64,000 nt of DNA from Podospora pseudoanserina (Eukaryota; Ascomycota; Sordariomycetes; Sordariales; Podosporaceae), in contig NW_026946671.1 in assembly GCF_035222485.1 (NCBI RefSeq), positions 2,108,001-2,172,000 on the forward strand. The letters run 5' to 3'. A program made the translations under genes and the position numbers. Under the pieces are notes generated by a model. It was not told the DNA's origin. It saw nothing but the letters and a program-made list of their open reading frames with translations, and searched no databases. Shown piece after piece: positions 32,892 through 44,655 of this stretch (its first letter is position 1; each line of letters starts with the position of its first letter).

Positions 32892-35219
32892 TTAGTAGTG
32901 CGAACGGAATAAATCCGGGCGCCCGACAGGCGGCACGTGAGGGGGTCGATGCGGTGCGGGATCGGGAAGCACCTGTTGCGAAGAAGGGTAAGAGTGCTGT
33001 CTGTCCATGGTGTACTCTGGCACAATGCCTGTCCGGTATTCGTTCCTCCTTCCAAGCGGCTGATAGTGCATCTGGTTTGGCGTAACAGCGTTCTGGAAAT
33101 GGTACTGGTGGAGGAAGGCAGACGCGGGCGGGATGAGCAGCGTGTTGACTTGTCTCACGGGCTTGTACGGACTATCGCGTTGCTGCAGATAAACCGATGG
33201 CGAGTGTGAGATGGGCGTGTGCAGTCCGCTGGTGGCCCCAGCGTTCCCCATGGGTGTCCCAGAATGATGACCATAGGGGTCGACGGAGAGTGGCGAAGAC
33301 CCGGCCATGTTGGCGCTGGAAGCCAGGTGGTGCTGGGGAGATGGACGCTTTGTTGGCGTGCCATAGGACATGGGCGGGAAGCTTGTTGTCGGAGTGGTCA
33401 CCGACTGTGGCGCCGAGCTCACACTGGGCCCGGATGTAACCAGCACAGACTGCTGGGGCGCATAAGTGGTGGCATTGGGGTACACGGTGGCCATGGCACG
33501 CACACCCGGCACAAGCGGCGGCAGTGACAGTGGTGAAGCCTGTGGCGGTGCGTATGCCGCCGAGGATGTGAACGACTGGGTTGTCACGAGGGGACCAGCA
33601 TGGCCTGTGTTCAGTGCCAAACTGGGCACGGCAACACGCCCTTGATCTGAGCTCATGGATGGAAGTGGCCGACTCTGGCCGGTAGCAGAGTGGATAGGTC
33701 GCTGAGAGCCGATAGGAGGGTGCGAGGCAACGTGTAGACCTTGGAGCGGTGGTGCCTGCGATGGGAGGTGGTGGGCTGGCAGGTGGATGGGTTGGGGTTG
33801 TTCAGGGGCAGCACGGCCAAGACGCTTCGCAGGGGGCTCGGTCGGGTCATCTTCGGTAAAACTGCGCTTCCTTAAAAGGTGCTGTTCTGGCTTCAAGGCA
33901 AGGGGGGAAACGGCATTGTTGGATGAATAGGGGTGTGGCCAGCCCACTGGCCCATGATTGTTGCTGTTCTGTATGTTTCCGCCAGAAAAGGGCCCAGCTG
34001 GGGTCGGCTGCATCGCGGCGGTGCTCATCGGAGATGGAGTTGGTGAGGCAAAAGCGCGATGGCTCGGCGACGGCATCAACAGCGGCGATGGCGAAGGTGA
34101 GGGTGATCGTTTGGCGATTTCCAGGTACTCGTACACGTTGGCGAGCTTGTCCAGCCATGCGCGCCACTGCTCGGCAGAAACCAGCAAACTATATCTCATG
34201 TTGCTCAAGAACTCAACCTCCATCACGTGAATCTCATTCACCCCAATGCCCGACACCTCTGCCCATGTCTTGTTGGTATAGGTGTTGTCATCCAGAAACT
34301 TGTTCCCAAGCATCAGGGCGACGGTCAACAAGCGGAACTCGCTGCCCGGTCGACCCTTCACGCTGGGGTTGGCCATTTTGAGCCTATAGATGTAGAGAAG
34401 CGCAAGCAGCGCCACATTTTGGGTGATCTTTGTAGCGTCCACGATATTCATTACCCATTTCTTGAAGTCGGATGACGCCACAGCGTTGGCCGACAATCTA
34501 GCAATGGCGGCGTTTGGTGGCAAGGTCCGTATTTTTTCAGCCGTCTCAAACGTCTGCGGAGACTCGAACCAAAAGAGAGCCGCGACCTCGGCCATAAAGT
34601 CTCCCAGATTCCCACTCCTCGGGCTGATGCATTCTGGAATTTCCATGCTGTGAAACACCAGGCTCATGTCCAATGGCGGCGATGATGGTCGGGAAGAGTG
34701 CCGGTTTGCCCCTCGTCGTTGGTTAGGGACAACCGTTGAGCTCGGCAACGCCGCGACGGGAGCAGCAGAGGAGGAGGGCAGGTTTGGTCTCGGAGCTTGT
34801 TGGACCTGGGGCTGCTGATAGACAGGTGCAGAACATCGTGAGGTGGAATTGTATATTTGCTCGTTCGGCGGTGGTCGCTCGTTCAGGGCGGATCGGTAGC
34901 GATCTTGCTGGGGCATTGGTGGGGCGTGGGTCGAATGGTGGTGGATGTGGTTTTTGGAGGATGCCAAGTGAGGCATCTCGTAGGTTGTCCCCATGTTCTC
35001 GTCGGCCGGTGGTGTTCGGAGTCCACCCGAGTAGTCGGGGTCTCGCAGGTCGCCGAGATTCGGGGTATGGAGGGGGAGCAGGCGAAGTCCTCGAGGAGCG
35101 GGCAGTTGACACTGGTGCATGCCCTCCGGCTGAAGGTGGTGACGAGAGGGCTGGCGAAGAGAAGCGGAGAAGAAGTCGGAGGAGCAAGAGGAGGAGGAGA
35201 TGGTCGCAATTGAAGTCAT
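32892..35219 (-). CDS. PCL/Pho80-family cyclin with long disordered arms
   Basis: One uninterrupted 775-residue frame. Residues about 205-370 form a PHO80-like cyclin box: FMAEVAALFWFESP, NVALLALLYIYRLK, GSEFRLLTVALMLGNKFLDD, TYTNKTWAEVSGI, EVEFLSNMRYSLLVS. Such cyclins bind a Pho85-type kinase and act in nutrient signalling, glycogen control or polarity. The arms of about 200 residues before and 400 after are rich in Pro, Ser, Gln and His and look disordered. The size suits the Pcl-like cyclins of filamentous fungi better than Pho80 itself. It has no intron, unlike most genes here. Its upstream side faces a 9.3-kb gene-free interval, so complex regulation is plausible. Confidence 0.87.
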   Translation of the reverse strand: MTSIATISSSSCSSDFFSASLRQPSRHHLQPEGMHQCQLPAPRGLRLLPLHTPNLGDLRDPDYSGGLRTPPADENMGTTYEMPHLASSKNHIHHHSTHAPPMPQQDRYRSALNERPPPNEQIYNSTSRCSAPVYQQPQVQQAPRPNLPSSSAAPVAALPSSTVVPNQRRGANRHSSRPSSPPLDMSLVFHSMEIPECISPRSGNLGDFMAEVAALFWFESPQTFETAEKIRTLPPNAAIARLSANAVASSDFKKWVMNIVDATKITQNVALLALLYIYRLKMANPSVKGRPGSEFRLLTVALMLGNKFLDDNTYTNKTWAEVSGIGVNEIHVMEVEFLSNMRYSLLVSAEQWRAWLDKLANVYEYLEIAKRSPSPSPSPLLMPSPSHRAFASPTPSPMSTAAMQPTPAGPFSGGNIQNSNNHGPVGWPHPYSSNNAVSPLALKPEQHLLRKRSFTEDDPTEPPAKRLGRAAPEQPQPIHLPAHHLPSQAPPLQGLHVASHPPIGSQRPIHSATGQSRPLPSMSSDQGRVAVPSLALNTGHAGPLVTTQSFTSSAAYAPPQASPLSLPPLVPGVRAMATVYPNATTYAPQQSVLVTSGPSVSSAPQSVTTPTTSFPPMSYGTPTKRPSPQHHLASSANMAGSSPLSVDPYGHHSGTPMGNAGATSGLHTPISHSPSVYLQQRDSPYKPVRQVNTLLIPPASAFLHQYHFQNAVTPNQMHYQPLGRRNEYRTGIVPEYTMDRQHSYPSSQQVLPDPAPHRPPHVPPVGRPDLFRSHY

Positions 35220-38200
35220 GCGGCGAGGACTCTTTCTCTTGTCGACAGCTTTGGGGAACCTGGAAAAGGGGGGGTGGTTTGAACCGGAATCGCAAACGAA
35301 AAAAAGCAGCCGGTTGCTACTAGACAGATGTTGGTGGTTGCTGGTCCGAAATCACATTCCACGCCAGGAACTGCAGAGAACCGCAGAGAGTTCTTTCCAC
35401 TTTGCTTCGTACCTGCAAGCTTTTTGCCTTTTGTCGCATCACACGACTAGGAGCTCGCTCCTGCCTCAACAAGCTCAACCTTTTATGGCAGCAGGTACGA
35501 AGCTTTGGAGTGAAGTGAAATCGTGTTGTTGGACGTTTATTGCGTTGTGACCTCAGCCATGGCAGGGACCCCGTCAATATACGCTTCCACGTCCCGAACT
35601 CGAGCTCCTAAGCCAGCCAAGTCCAGTCCAACCCAGCCAGCCAGCAATTCTTCTTCTTGATACAAGCAAGGTAGTAAGGTAGGAGTCGCTGCAGGAGCTG
35701 GATAGGTGGTGAGGTGGTGAAGCAGCTGCCTGGGGAAGAACCTGGAAAGGACGAAGGGAGAGTGATTCATCAATGGATGGGAAGAAGGGAGGAAAGTGAC
35801 GACGAAGAGGACGACCAGGAGGTTGACGAGGAGGTTGACGAGGAGGAGGAGAAAGATCCTCGATCCGTGAAAACATCCATACCTTTTTCTTCTCCAGGTT
35901 GTCTACCTTGCCTGCTCCATGTGAGAAACTTGGGTTGCGTAGCTGGTGCGTTGCTGCGTCTTAGTCCCAGTCGCCGCAAATGCTGCTAATTTACTTTGTC
36001 CCTGGTCGACGTCGTTGTCTGTGTCTGGTGCCGTGCAAGGGGGCGCTGTGCCGCCGCGGTCGTTCTGTGCCCGCAGCTCAGAGCAGGTCAGGTACCTTAC
36101 CTACTGTACTGAGGTACCTTCTGAGGTACAAACCCACCCACTACTTGCAGCCTGCCCCACAGGGCTCCGACACCACCTCACTGGACCTCAGCCATGGAAT
36201 CCTCGCTTGCCACTTGCGCTAAACTTGGTTTGATGCTTCTTCCAGCGTCTTCTTTCTCTCTTCGTCAACCATTCATAGGTTTGAGCTCAAAGGGACTCGC
36301 CGTTTACCGAGTATAGAGGACAAATAGGAAAAAGAGAGGCTACGACTGCCACGGTTGTGAACAGGCCTGGGCACAGTGGGGGAGGAGGGGGGGAGGAGGG
36401 GGGTGGGGGGGGTGGTGGAAGTCGTTCTTTTTTTTGTCCCTGTCCACACATTTTGGCTTGGGGCGCACATCGCCCGGGCACCTCAGCCAAGCAACCTGGA
36501 AGCTCCCACCCATCAATTCGTTCGCTCCATCCCGCCGCAGCACGCTTTGTCCTCCACCATGCGTTGGAGGCTGGCACGCCGGAGACACCACCACCAGAAA
36601 GAAGTACGGCGGCCGGACTGTCCTATGGCTTTCTCAGCCTGTGCTGTTGAAAGATTGACTCCTCACTCAATCGATACTCAATGCCCTGTTCTGCTGATTT
36701 TACTTGTCTCCGGGTCACCTAGCGCGAGCCATGGCCACCTCCATGCCTGAGGTGGGAGGGGGCAGGAAACACTGGAGGGAGGCGCACACCAAGGAGCAAC
36801 CTGAAAGCAGCGACATGTCCGAGTAAGAAAGCCCGGATCGCAAGGATTCCCAACGATTCAAAAGCCCCAACCCAAGCCCTTTTTTTTTTTGTCTCGCTCG
36901 AAACGGAACATGTTTTTGTTATTTACAGTGCGCACTGTATGCGGTCGGTCGGTCCTCCATATTTCCTTATATATTGCCGCTAAAGAGTTTAGGGAAATGG
37001 CTGCAACAGCCAGGTGCCATCCTCTCCCTCCGGCGTCTCCACTGGCGATCAGTGATTGATGATAGAAAAAAAAAAGGGGGCAATCGTGGTCCTCTTTTTC
37101 CCTCATCAAGTTCCATCTCAGTAATGGCTGACGAATAGCGGTATGTACGGGTTGCCGACAACCCCTCGGCCCTCCTCTTTTCAGCACCGGGTCGGTCCAT
37201 GTCATCATCGTTGCCATCAGAGTGTCCGTCATGATGCAACAGACTAAATAAAGTCCAGATGACAACAGCCCGAGGGAGGAAAGAGGCATCCAGACGCGCG
37301 TGATTATTCTTGTACCGTGTGCATTCATCTATCATCTCTTTCCTGTCTTGGCTCTTTGCCCTGCCCTTGCTCGGCTGCCGCCTGTGTGACTGGCTGACGT
37401 ACTGAGAAATGTTCCACCGTTCAATCATACCACTCACTGATTGAGAGAGCGAAACTATGTTGGGTTTTCTGGAACCCTGGCTTTTGGGGAGCGAGAGAAA
37501 AAGGAGGGAGGGGGTGTGGATGTCCGCCGAGATTTTCTATGTATCTGGCCGTTTGAGCCGAAGAATCCTACACGCTTGGATTTGTTTCTGCAACACTGAA
37601 AGCAACAGGAATGAAATCATGCCGCACAGTGCGCCAGTCTGAGTCTGAGGGGTCTACACACTTGCCTGGTGCGCCTTGGGCCCAGCCCGGTACGAGTGGT
37701 AAAAAGAGAGATAGATCATAGGACTAAGCAGGCGGCTGCATAAAGCCCGGATGCACCATCCATTCCGCAAACACCACTTGTGACTCGGAGACATTGATCA
37801 AGGGACTCCATGATGGTGATGGCTGATGATCAAACCCCTGTCGACCTCCTCTCGGCAAGACACCGTCTCCTGCCATCGGCCACACCAAAAAGGTGGTCAA
37901 GTGGTTATGGTAGGACAGCGCGGGGACCTCCCCAAACGTGGTTTATTATAGGCAAAGCCCCTCGAAACGGATGGTTCCAAAAACCCGTGGCGCCCACATA
38001 GACTCTCGCATTCTTGTGGCATTTGGCATCTGGCTGACTCGTAATGCCTTGAGCCACTGCCCTATCCTCATCAGTGTCATCGTGTCTTGAAGCAGGCTCT
38101 GATGACATGTCGACAAGCGCCAAACCGGAATCTGGGCGCTCTTTTTTTTTGCGGTTCAGGGTTGGATCGGACTCCTGGCAAGCCTGGAACCTGGGGAGTG

Positions 38201-41200
38201 GAGTGGAGTGGCTTTATCCGTATTTCCACTCAGCAGAGCATGACGGTGCAGGTAAGAGCCTTGATAAGAGCGCTGGCAAACCGGGAGAAGGGTACCAGAC
38301 AGAGAGTCTCACGGCATCATCTTTCCCCTATCAAAGGGCCAAGCGACCAATCCTCCTCCAGGGGGGTGGGTGGGTGGATTGGGACCCTTTTGTGCTCTGT
38401 GTCTGACATGCACACACGCTGCCAACAAATTACAAGGGAGGCACACACAGGATCGGCCGAGTAGGTCAAAAAGTAAGCAACGGTCGTATCAACCCATTCT
38501 CGTGTAAAATCGACAAGAGGCGCAAGTCATCGTCGCATCCGTTTCCTACCTTGCCCAGTTCAGCTGCAAACTCCGTCCCCCGGTCTTGTCAAGTGGCTAC
38601 ACCATCAGAACGGAAACGGATGGTGAGGGGTCGTGATAGTCGTTTGCTCTCGGAATATCCGCATCAAACCCCGCCACAGAAAACTTTGTCGGACAGGCGG
38701 TTTTTTTTGTTGCCTTTCCCGGAATCTTTGGCTGCGGGAAATCAGAAAGTAAGCCAATAATAGCCTTTACTCAACAGCAAAGGAGCGCCTCCCGAGGTTC
38801 GAAAGAAGCAAAGGAAAGGAGCACAATATCCGTGTCGGACACTTTGTACACATAGTGACGCCCATGCCTTGTGGACGGAAGCTCCGGGCGGGGGCTTTCC
38901 GGCAACGAATCGTCCGGAGGTCCTCCGGAAGCCAAGCTGCACTTGGGTGTTCCGGGGAGCACAATATGAGGTGGATTTGGTTGGTTGCTGGGGAACTCAC
39001 CACTGTCAGGGTGCATCACGAAGATGGCCATTTCTGACCCCAGGATTGGTCAGCTGCCTTTGCCTACCGACTCATGCCCCGAACAAGGCTGGAGCTTGTC
39101 GGACGGCCGCAGACGGAGCTGTTTGCGGATCGCTGCGTTTACTTGCTTTCCCATTTGCCTCTTTTTGCGGCCTTGTTGGTGGGACCGACTGCCGTAACCC
39201 CCTTCCAGGTTCCCCCGCTTCCAAAACTCGCTTCGTAGGCTTTGTCTAATGTAGGCTCGGTGCGGTGCGCCGTGAGGCGGCTGACATGCGAAACTGAACC
39301 GACAACAGCAGGTTTGTAGCGCAACGCCCGGTCCGCCAAAAGTCCTCTTGCCTCTCTGTTGCATTGGGGGGTCGTGTGTGTTCCGAGGAGCACCTCAGTC
39401 CTGCCGTCCGCCCAGTCAGCGGGGTGGGAGTGCCTCTGCTATTTTTCGCACTTGCTGCAGCCGAACTGTCAGAAACTCGAGGAGCTAGATGGATGCGTCT
39501 CCATGGGTGCGGAGCATGCCGCCCGAGAGAGTGGTTCATTGGGGGGTTCTGTTGAGCTTCGCTCTTCTGACTGGGAAGCATATTGCACCACATAAATTTG
39601 CAGATCGAGGTTACCGCTCTGGAACTAATATCACATGTTGCCGCCTTCCCACCTCACTGGGGGGTGGAAATCAATTAACGCGAGAATGGCGTTCCCCACT
39701 TGTCAGCGCGTGTGTCTCCCGCGTCAAAGCCCCACCTCCGTTCTTCGCACTGGCCAGTTTGATGAGCCAAGCAGGCCCATACGGCCGTGTCCGGAACACA
39801 GGATCGGGATCCCTCGGCGCCCACACAGCCCCCCCCCCAACCTGCACACACCACAACGTCATATCCCTTGATCATCTCTCTCCGCCAACTTGGTTTGAAC
39901 TGCAAGGGAACTAATAGGCAGTAGTCCTTGTTGTGTTCCATATTCCCGTTTCTTGCATATTCTGTGTCTGTTTTGTCTGGGACCACTTGATGCCGCAAGG
40001 GCCTTGCGGTGTCACTATACGTACACCTGTGGCATTTTGTAAGAGTCGAGTAGGTCAAGAAAGATTTGGGCTGATGAAACATTGAATAAAAGATGTTTTG
40101 CATCAGCTTCCATGATTGGAAATAGCTAGATCAAACATTAAGAACAATACAAACAGCTGCCTTTCCAGAAGGACCATAATCGAGAGGTCGCCTCATGGTT
40201 GCTGGCTGGTTTGATGGGGAGTAAATGAACAGCATGACTAAAACTGCAGGTTTGAATCAAAATCTGGCTGAACTCAATATCCTGTAGGTCATGTGGAAAA
40301 GTGATGATGTTCAGCAGAAATCCCATCAAAGAGCGTGTGCAGACAGAAGATAATAGCGAAGTAGGCAGGTAGTCGTCCGCCGATTTTCCAATGGACTGAA
40401 GGGCCAGGTATAAACTGGTATGTCTTACCGAGCCTAGATAGAGAAATGTCCTACTTGCTTTGACGTGACACCTTGAAGTGGCAGGACTTGTACAGAATTA
40501 TATCCATAATACGCTAAGTAACTAGCTACCTGCTCACGAAATTATGCCTACCGATCTGGACTGATTCTCGGATTATGGGCAACACTGTCACTGTGTTTGA
40601 TTTCAACGCCCCCTTTTTCCTTGAAAGGATCCTGGAGCTTTTGGGGTTGTGCTGCACAACTTAGTGGGTAGTTGATGATAGTCTCGCGGCGCATGATAAG
40701 CCACTACATTGACCAGGTAGATCAACATCTGTATCGATCACTAGCCGAACAACTAGGTACTGGAGTGGAAGTAACAAGACAAAAGCTCAGCAACAGAACC
40801 AAGCCAGACTGCTGATATTCAGGGTCTCAGCAAGCGGTGGCAAATGTCTGTCCCCTCCTGTTCAAGTTGCAGGCACACAAGCCTCCAAAGAGCGCACACT
40901 ATCCGATCGATCTATCAACAACATGGCATGTCGTTGTCAACACAAGCACCAAGTGTCTCGGCACGTATCCATCGCACCACCCGAAGCAGAACATTTCCCG
41001 ATGAGCAAAGGTTAGGTAGATCTAGATCCGATTCGAACCGCCAACTGGCATCTAGCAGGCCAAATATAGCCACCAGAATGTTTCCAGAATTCGACAACCG
41101 GGTAGTTATCCGGGGAGCATTTTCAGTCTGAAGGAAGCACACCTAGCCTGCTTCCGCACAACAAAGCCTCACTTTAATACCTCCTTTTTACCTGTATTAA

Positions 41201-44200
41201 TCCATTGCCGGTCTGGAAAGAAGGGCGGTCTGAAAACGCACAGAAATATATCCCATCTGGAAAAGCCGCTCCTGCCATGTAGGAGATCAAGCCAAGACAC
41301 AGAGAATGGCGTGTATGCGGCTCGTACCCTTGTGGCGAATGGCCAAACCGATACTGCTACGTGTAAACCCATCCATCAATCGATTTGAAATTCCCTCCCC
41401 GCACAAAAAACATGGCCTTCAGGGTTAAGCCCCCTAGACCGGGTAGCGTCTAAGTCGGTCTCATTGGGTAACACATCGGAGATAAGTTGTGGCTTTTGCA
41501 TCAAAACATTCGATGGAAGCTGTCAGCTTCAATAGGCCGCGGGCGACATCACTAGGTAGGCCACATAGTCCAGAGTTATTTGCTTCGATGTAACTCAGAC
41601 CGACACGAATTGCCCATCCGTTGTTGTTTACCTTGCTTTCACCTACCATACATGCAGGAGCGGAGGCAAACCCAAACACTCGCCCTTAGCCGTTGGAGGC
41701 ACTTATGCTTCGGACAGCGTATGAGGCGGCAGACGGAAGCACAGCATGATGATCTGAGATGAAAGTGAACATTTGCCCCTTTCCGATCCGATCACAACTT
41801 CTGGCGAACGTTTGAGAAAACTTGTTTACATATCAGGGACAACAACAGACAGTAAATAGCGGGTCTTCCGGTCAACAACTCGACTCTGCCGTACGATACT
41901 GTGCTGCAGTTGCCTGACCCGAACGTTTGGGACGCAGACTGGGCTTCTGCTGACGAGTGGGTAGGACCTACACTGGTGCCATTTCCCACCTTGGCTGCCT
42001 CCAGCCTTGCTAGCGTTGGGGGCAATGCTTTGTTGAGCATAGAACTACGTGTTGCTGTTGAGGCTCTGCGTTTGAGTGCCAACATCAATCGATACCCAAG
42101 GTCCCGTCTGCCGAGTATAAGCGAGCCATCGTCAGGCTCGGTAGACACGAGACAGATGAGGCTCAGTCTCCCTCACCTTTGACAACATTCCCCTCATCCA
42201 GCTCAAATATGAATGCCATGGCTTTGGCCTACCTGGCCAGTCCTGTGCCCAAAGCTGACGCAAACGTGGAAAGGTTTGCCCCTGTCGCTCAAGCAAAGTG
42301 CCAGCGAATAGCTCCACGTTAAAGCAGATGATGAGCTCTCCCATGCGAGTATGCGGCAGACGGGGTGGAGTTTTGAAGCTGTGGAGCAAAGCCGTTTGGT
42401 ACATGTACTCTCGTATGGAAGGAAGCCAAACAAGAGCCGCAGCTGCAGGCAGAAATCCCCGTACAAGATGCCTCACCCAACGCCGACGCAAATCATCATC
42501 GAGAGGATGAGGTGACATGCCGGAAAAGGGGGCGGGAAGGGCGATCCTATTAAGACTCTCCAGCATGTTTGCCGACTCCAACAGCCAACAGCCCTCACCG
42601 CCGGGTGAAGATAAGCAGGTATCATGCATTGGTTTGGGAGATGAGAGCATGAGCAGAGCTGCACTCCACCTGCATCCACGTAGAAAAACAGAGAGAAAGC
42701 AATGCCAAAATGACGTGTGGTCGTCTGCGATTCATCGAAAGCCAGCTTGCTCGCCTCCATTTTGCGGATCGTCGCAGGGTCGGTCGGTGGAGACAAACAA
42801 ATCGGCTGCACATGGCCGCATGACGACGAGCAACAGGTTGAAAGCTGGGGAACTGTCTGTGGCCGCAGAGCAGAACCACTCCACTTTTGGCCGGGCGAAG
42901 AAGGCGGTCAAGAGGCATGTAAGTATGTAAAAGTTCCGGAAGCATGGCGGCGGTCGAGATGCTTCCAGCAGAACCGATGTCGTCCAAACCGGGACTGAGG
43001 CATCGACAGGGAACAGCGTGGAGAAGGCCCGGCCCGCTCACCCCGCCCGCATGGGACACCCAAAGCTCGGGACCCGTCACCGAGACGGCCCGGGGTAGCA
43101 TCGGGGGAGTCCACTTTCCATCTCAGTCTCTTCCGCATTCCTCATCCATCCCTAGTGTACATACAGTCCGGCAACCTGCTGGCATCCATGATGATAATGA
43201 CGAGAAGAGAAGAAGGATCGCTTCAGGCCGCAAGCGTGGGTAGGACAAGGCTAGACGGATAGGCCGAAGATAGATTGCTGATCATGATCACCATTCCTTC
43301 CTTCTCCGACTGTCTCTGGCAAGGTGCTAAAGGTGCTCCAGCACCGAGAAAAGGCTGCCTCCAGCATACCTATATGACGAGGGATGGAACAGGAAAAAGG
43401 CTGCATTGGTGCTTGTGACAGGCGAACCGAGACAATGGGGTCATTGGGCACCCAGCCAATTGCTTCTTTAAGCCATCGCGTTGCTACGGACCGGGGGAGA
43501 ATTTGGCGAGACTGGACACGTCGAAGGTCCAAAGTGAGGTGAAAAAAAAGCGACTGTCGTGGCCCAACGATGCCCAACGGCTTCCCGCACCGGCCCCCCT
43601 TTAGCCTAATCGGCGGCCGTGATTGGCAGGAGGGTGCATGCCGAGCACCCCACAGGTGCATGCACGGAGCCGCTGACGTCCATTTGGACGGAACGGGCAG
43701 CTAGGTACAGAATATCTTCCCATGCCTCTGTTTTGCGCTTTTGTGCCCCAGCTTTGAGCAAGTGCCGTCTCCAATCATGCTTGGAATGCAAATTTTCCCA
43801 ACACGCTTCCTTCCCCTCTGGTGTGATTTGGTAATGGGTGGCAACCCTCTCTTCTGAAGTCCAGCCTTCTTGCTCTCTGCCCAACCGTCTCCGTCGTCGT
43901 CACGCCCGGGCTCAGCTCCCCCTCACCGTGTCTCTGCCCAATGCCCGCCTACCCGTAGCCCATCTCGTGCCCGATTTGGCCGTTGGCGAGGCTGTCTAGC
44001 CACATTCAGGGTGAGTCACGTTGTTCGTGGTCCTCTTCATGGCCCTGTTATGCCAAACACCGCGGTGTCCGGTGAGGTACCTGTTTGATGCGGCCCTTGC
44101 CCCGGGAGCCGCCCATCCGCCCTGACCCGCCCTCTGCTCTCAAAACCAAGCCGTCGTCCTGCACGCCCTAAACCTGCTCCGTCCCGCTTGCTTCCCCCTG

Positions 44201-44491
44201 AACTGCATCGACACCAAACCGTCTGGCTCCACGCGCACAACAAACAGCAATTCTCAGCCAAAATATTGAGAGTTTGACCCAGCAATGCCCGCTCGTGATA
44301 CTGCTTCTTACCCAGACCACTACCACGACGACCCAATAATCGCCCGAGAGCCCATCTGACTGACCGTCTTTTGATATCTGCCCAGGACATATACGACTTT
44401 GCACATCTGTCTCCACATAGCCCATTATTCCATCCCATCCTGTAACTTGACCACGAAACACACAACACCACCGGCCATCATATCACCATCC
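35220..44491. other. 9.3-kb interval with no supportable gene
   Basis: The two flanking genes, the cyclin (-) and the coiled-coil protein (+), are transcribed outward from it. Frames up to about 170 codons exist on both strands (for example minus 42132-42650 and 36858-37437), but none shows a domain, an in-phase splice partner or a codon pattern I trust. A G-rich run lies at 36377-36418, and AGGTACCTT-like words repeat near 36088-36125. The interval could hold long leaders, enhancer-like elements or long non-coding RNAs. I cannot tell which from sequence alone. Confidence 0.55.
36377..36418 (+). other. G-rich tract with G-quadruplex potential
   Basis: Multiple runs of three or more G separated by one or two bases over about 42 bp on the + strand. 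It lies about 1.15 kb upstream of the cyclin start, within the gene-free interval. Confidence 0.7.
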
Positions 44492-44623
44492 ATGGAGAGA
44501 GAACGGCAATACCTCCGCCCGAGGGTAGGGGGCACTGTGACCCCGGGCTCTGACACCCGCCTGAACAGTCGGCCAGCCGAGTGGCCTGAGTGGGAAGGCC
44601 AGCAAGGTCGAGGAGATCAACAA

Positions 44624-44655
<32 letters not shown>

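Noticed and set aside
36858-37437. Two overlapping minus-strand open frames of 156 codons each
   Set aside because: No domain, no conserved-looking segment, and they overlap each other in different phases.
42132-42650. Minus-strand open frame of 172 codons
   Set aside because: Composition is not protein-like over its length, no splice partner or family was recognised, and other frames overlap it.
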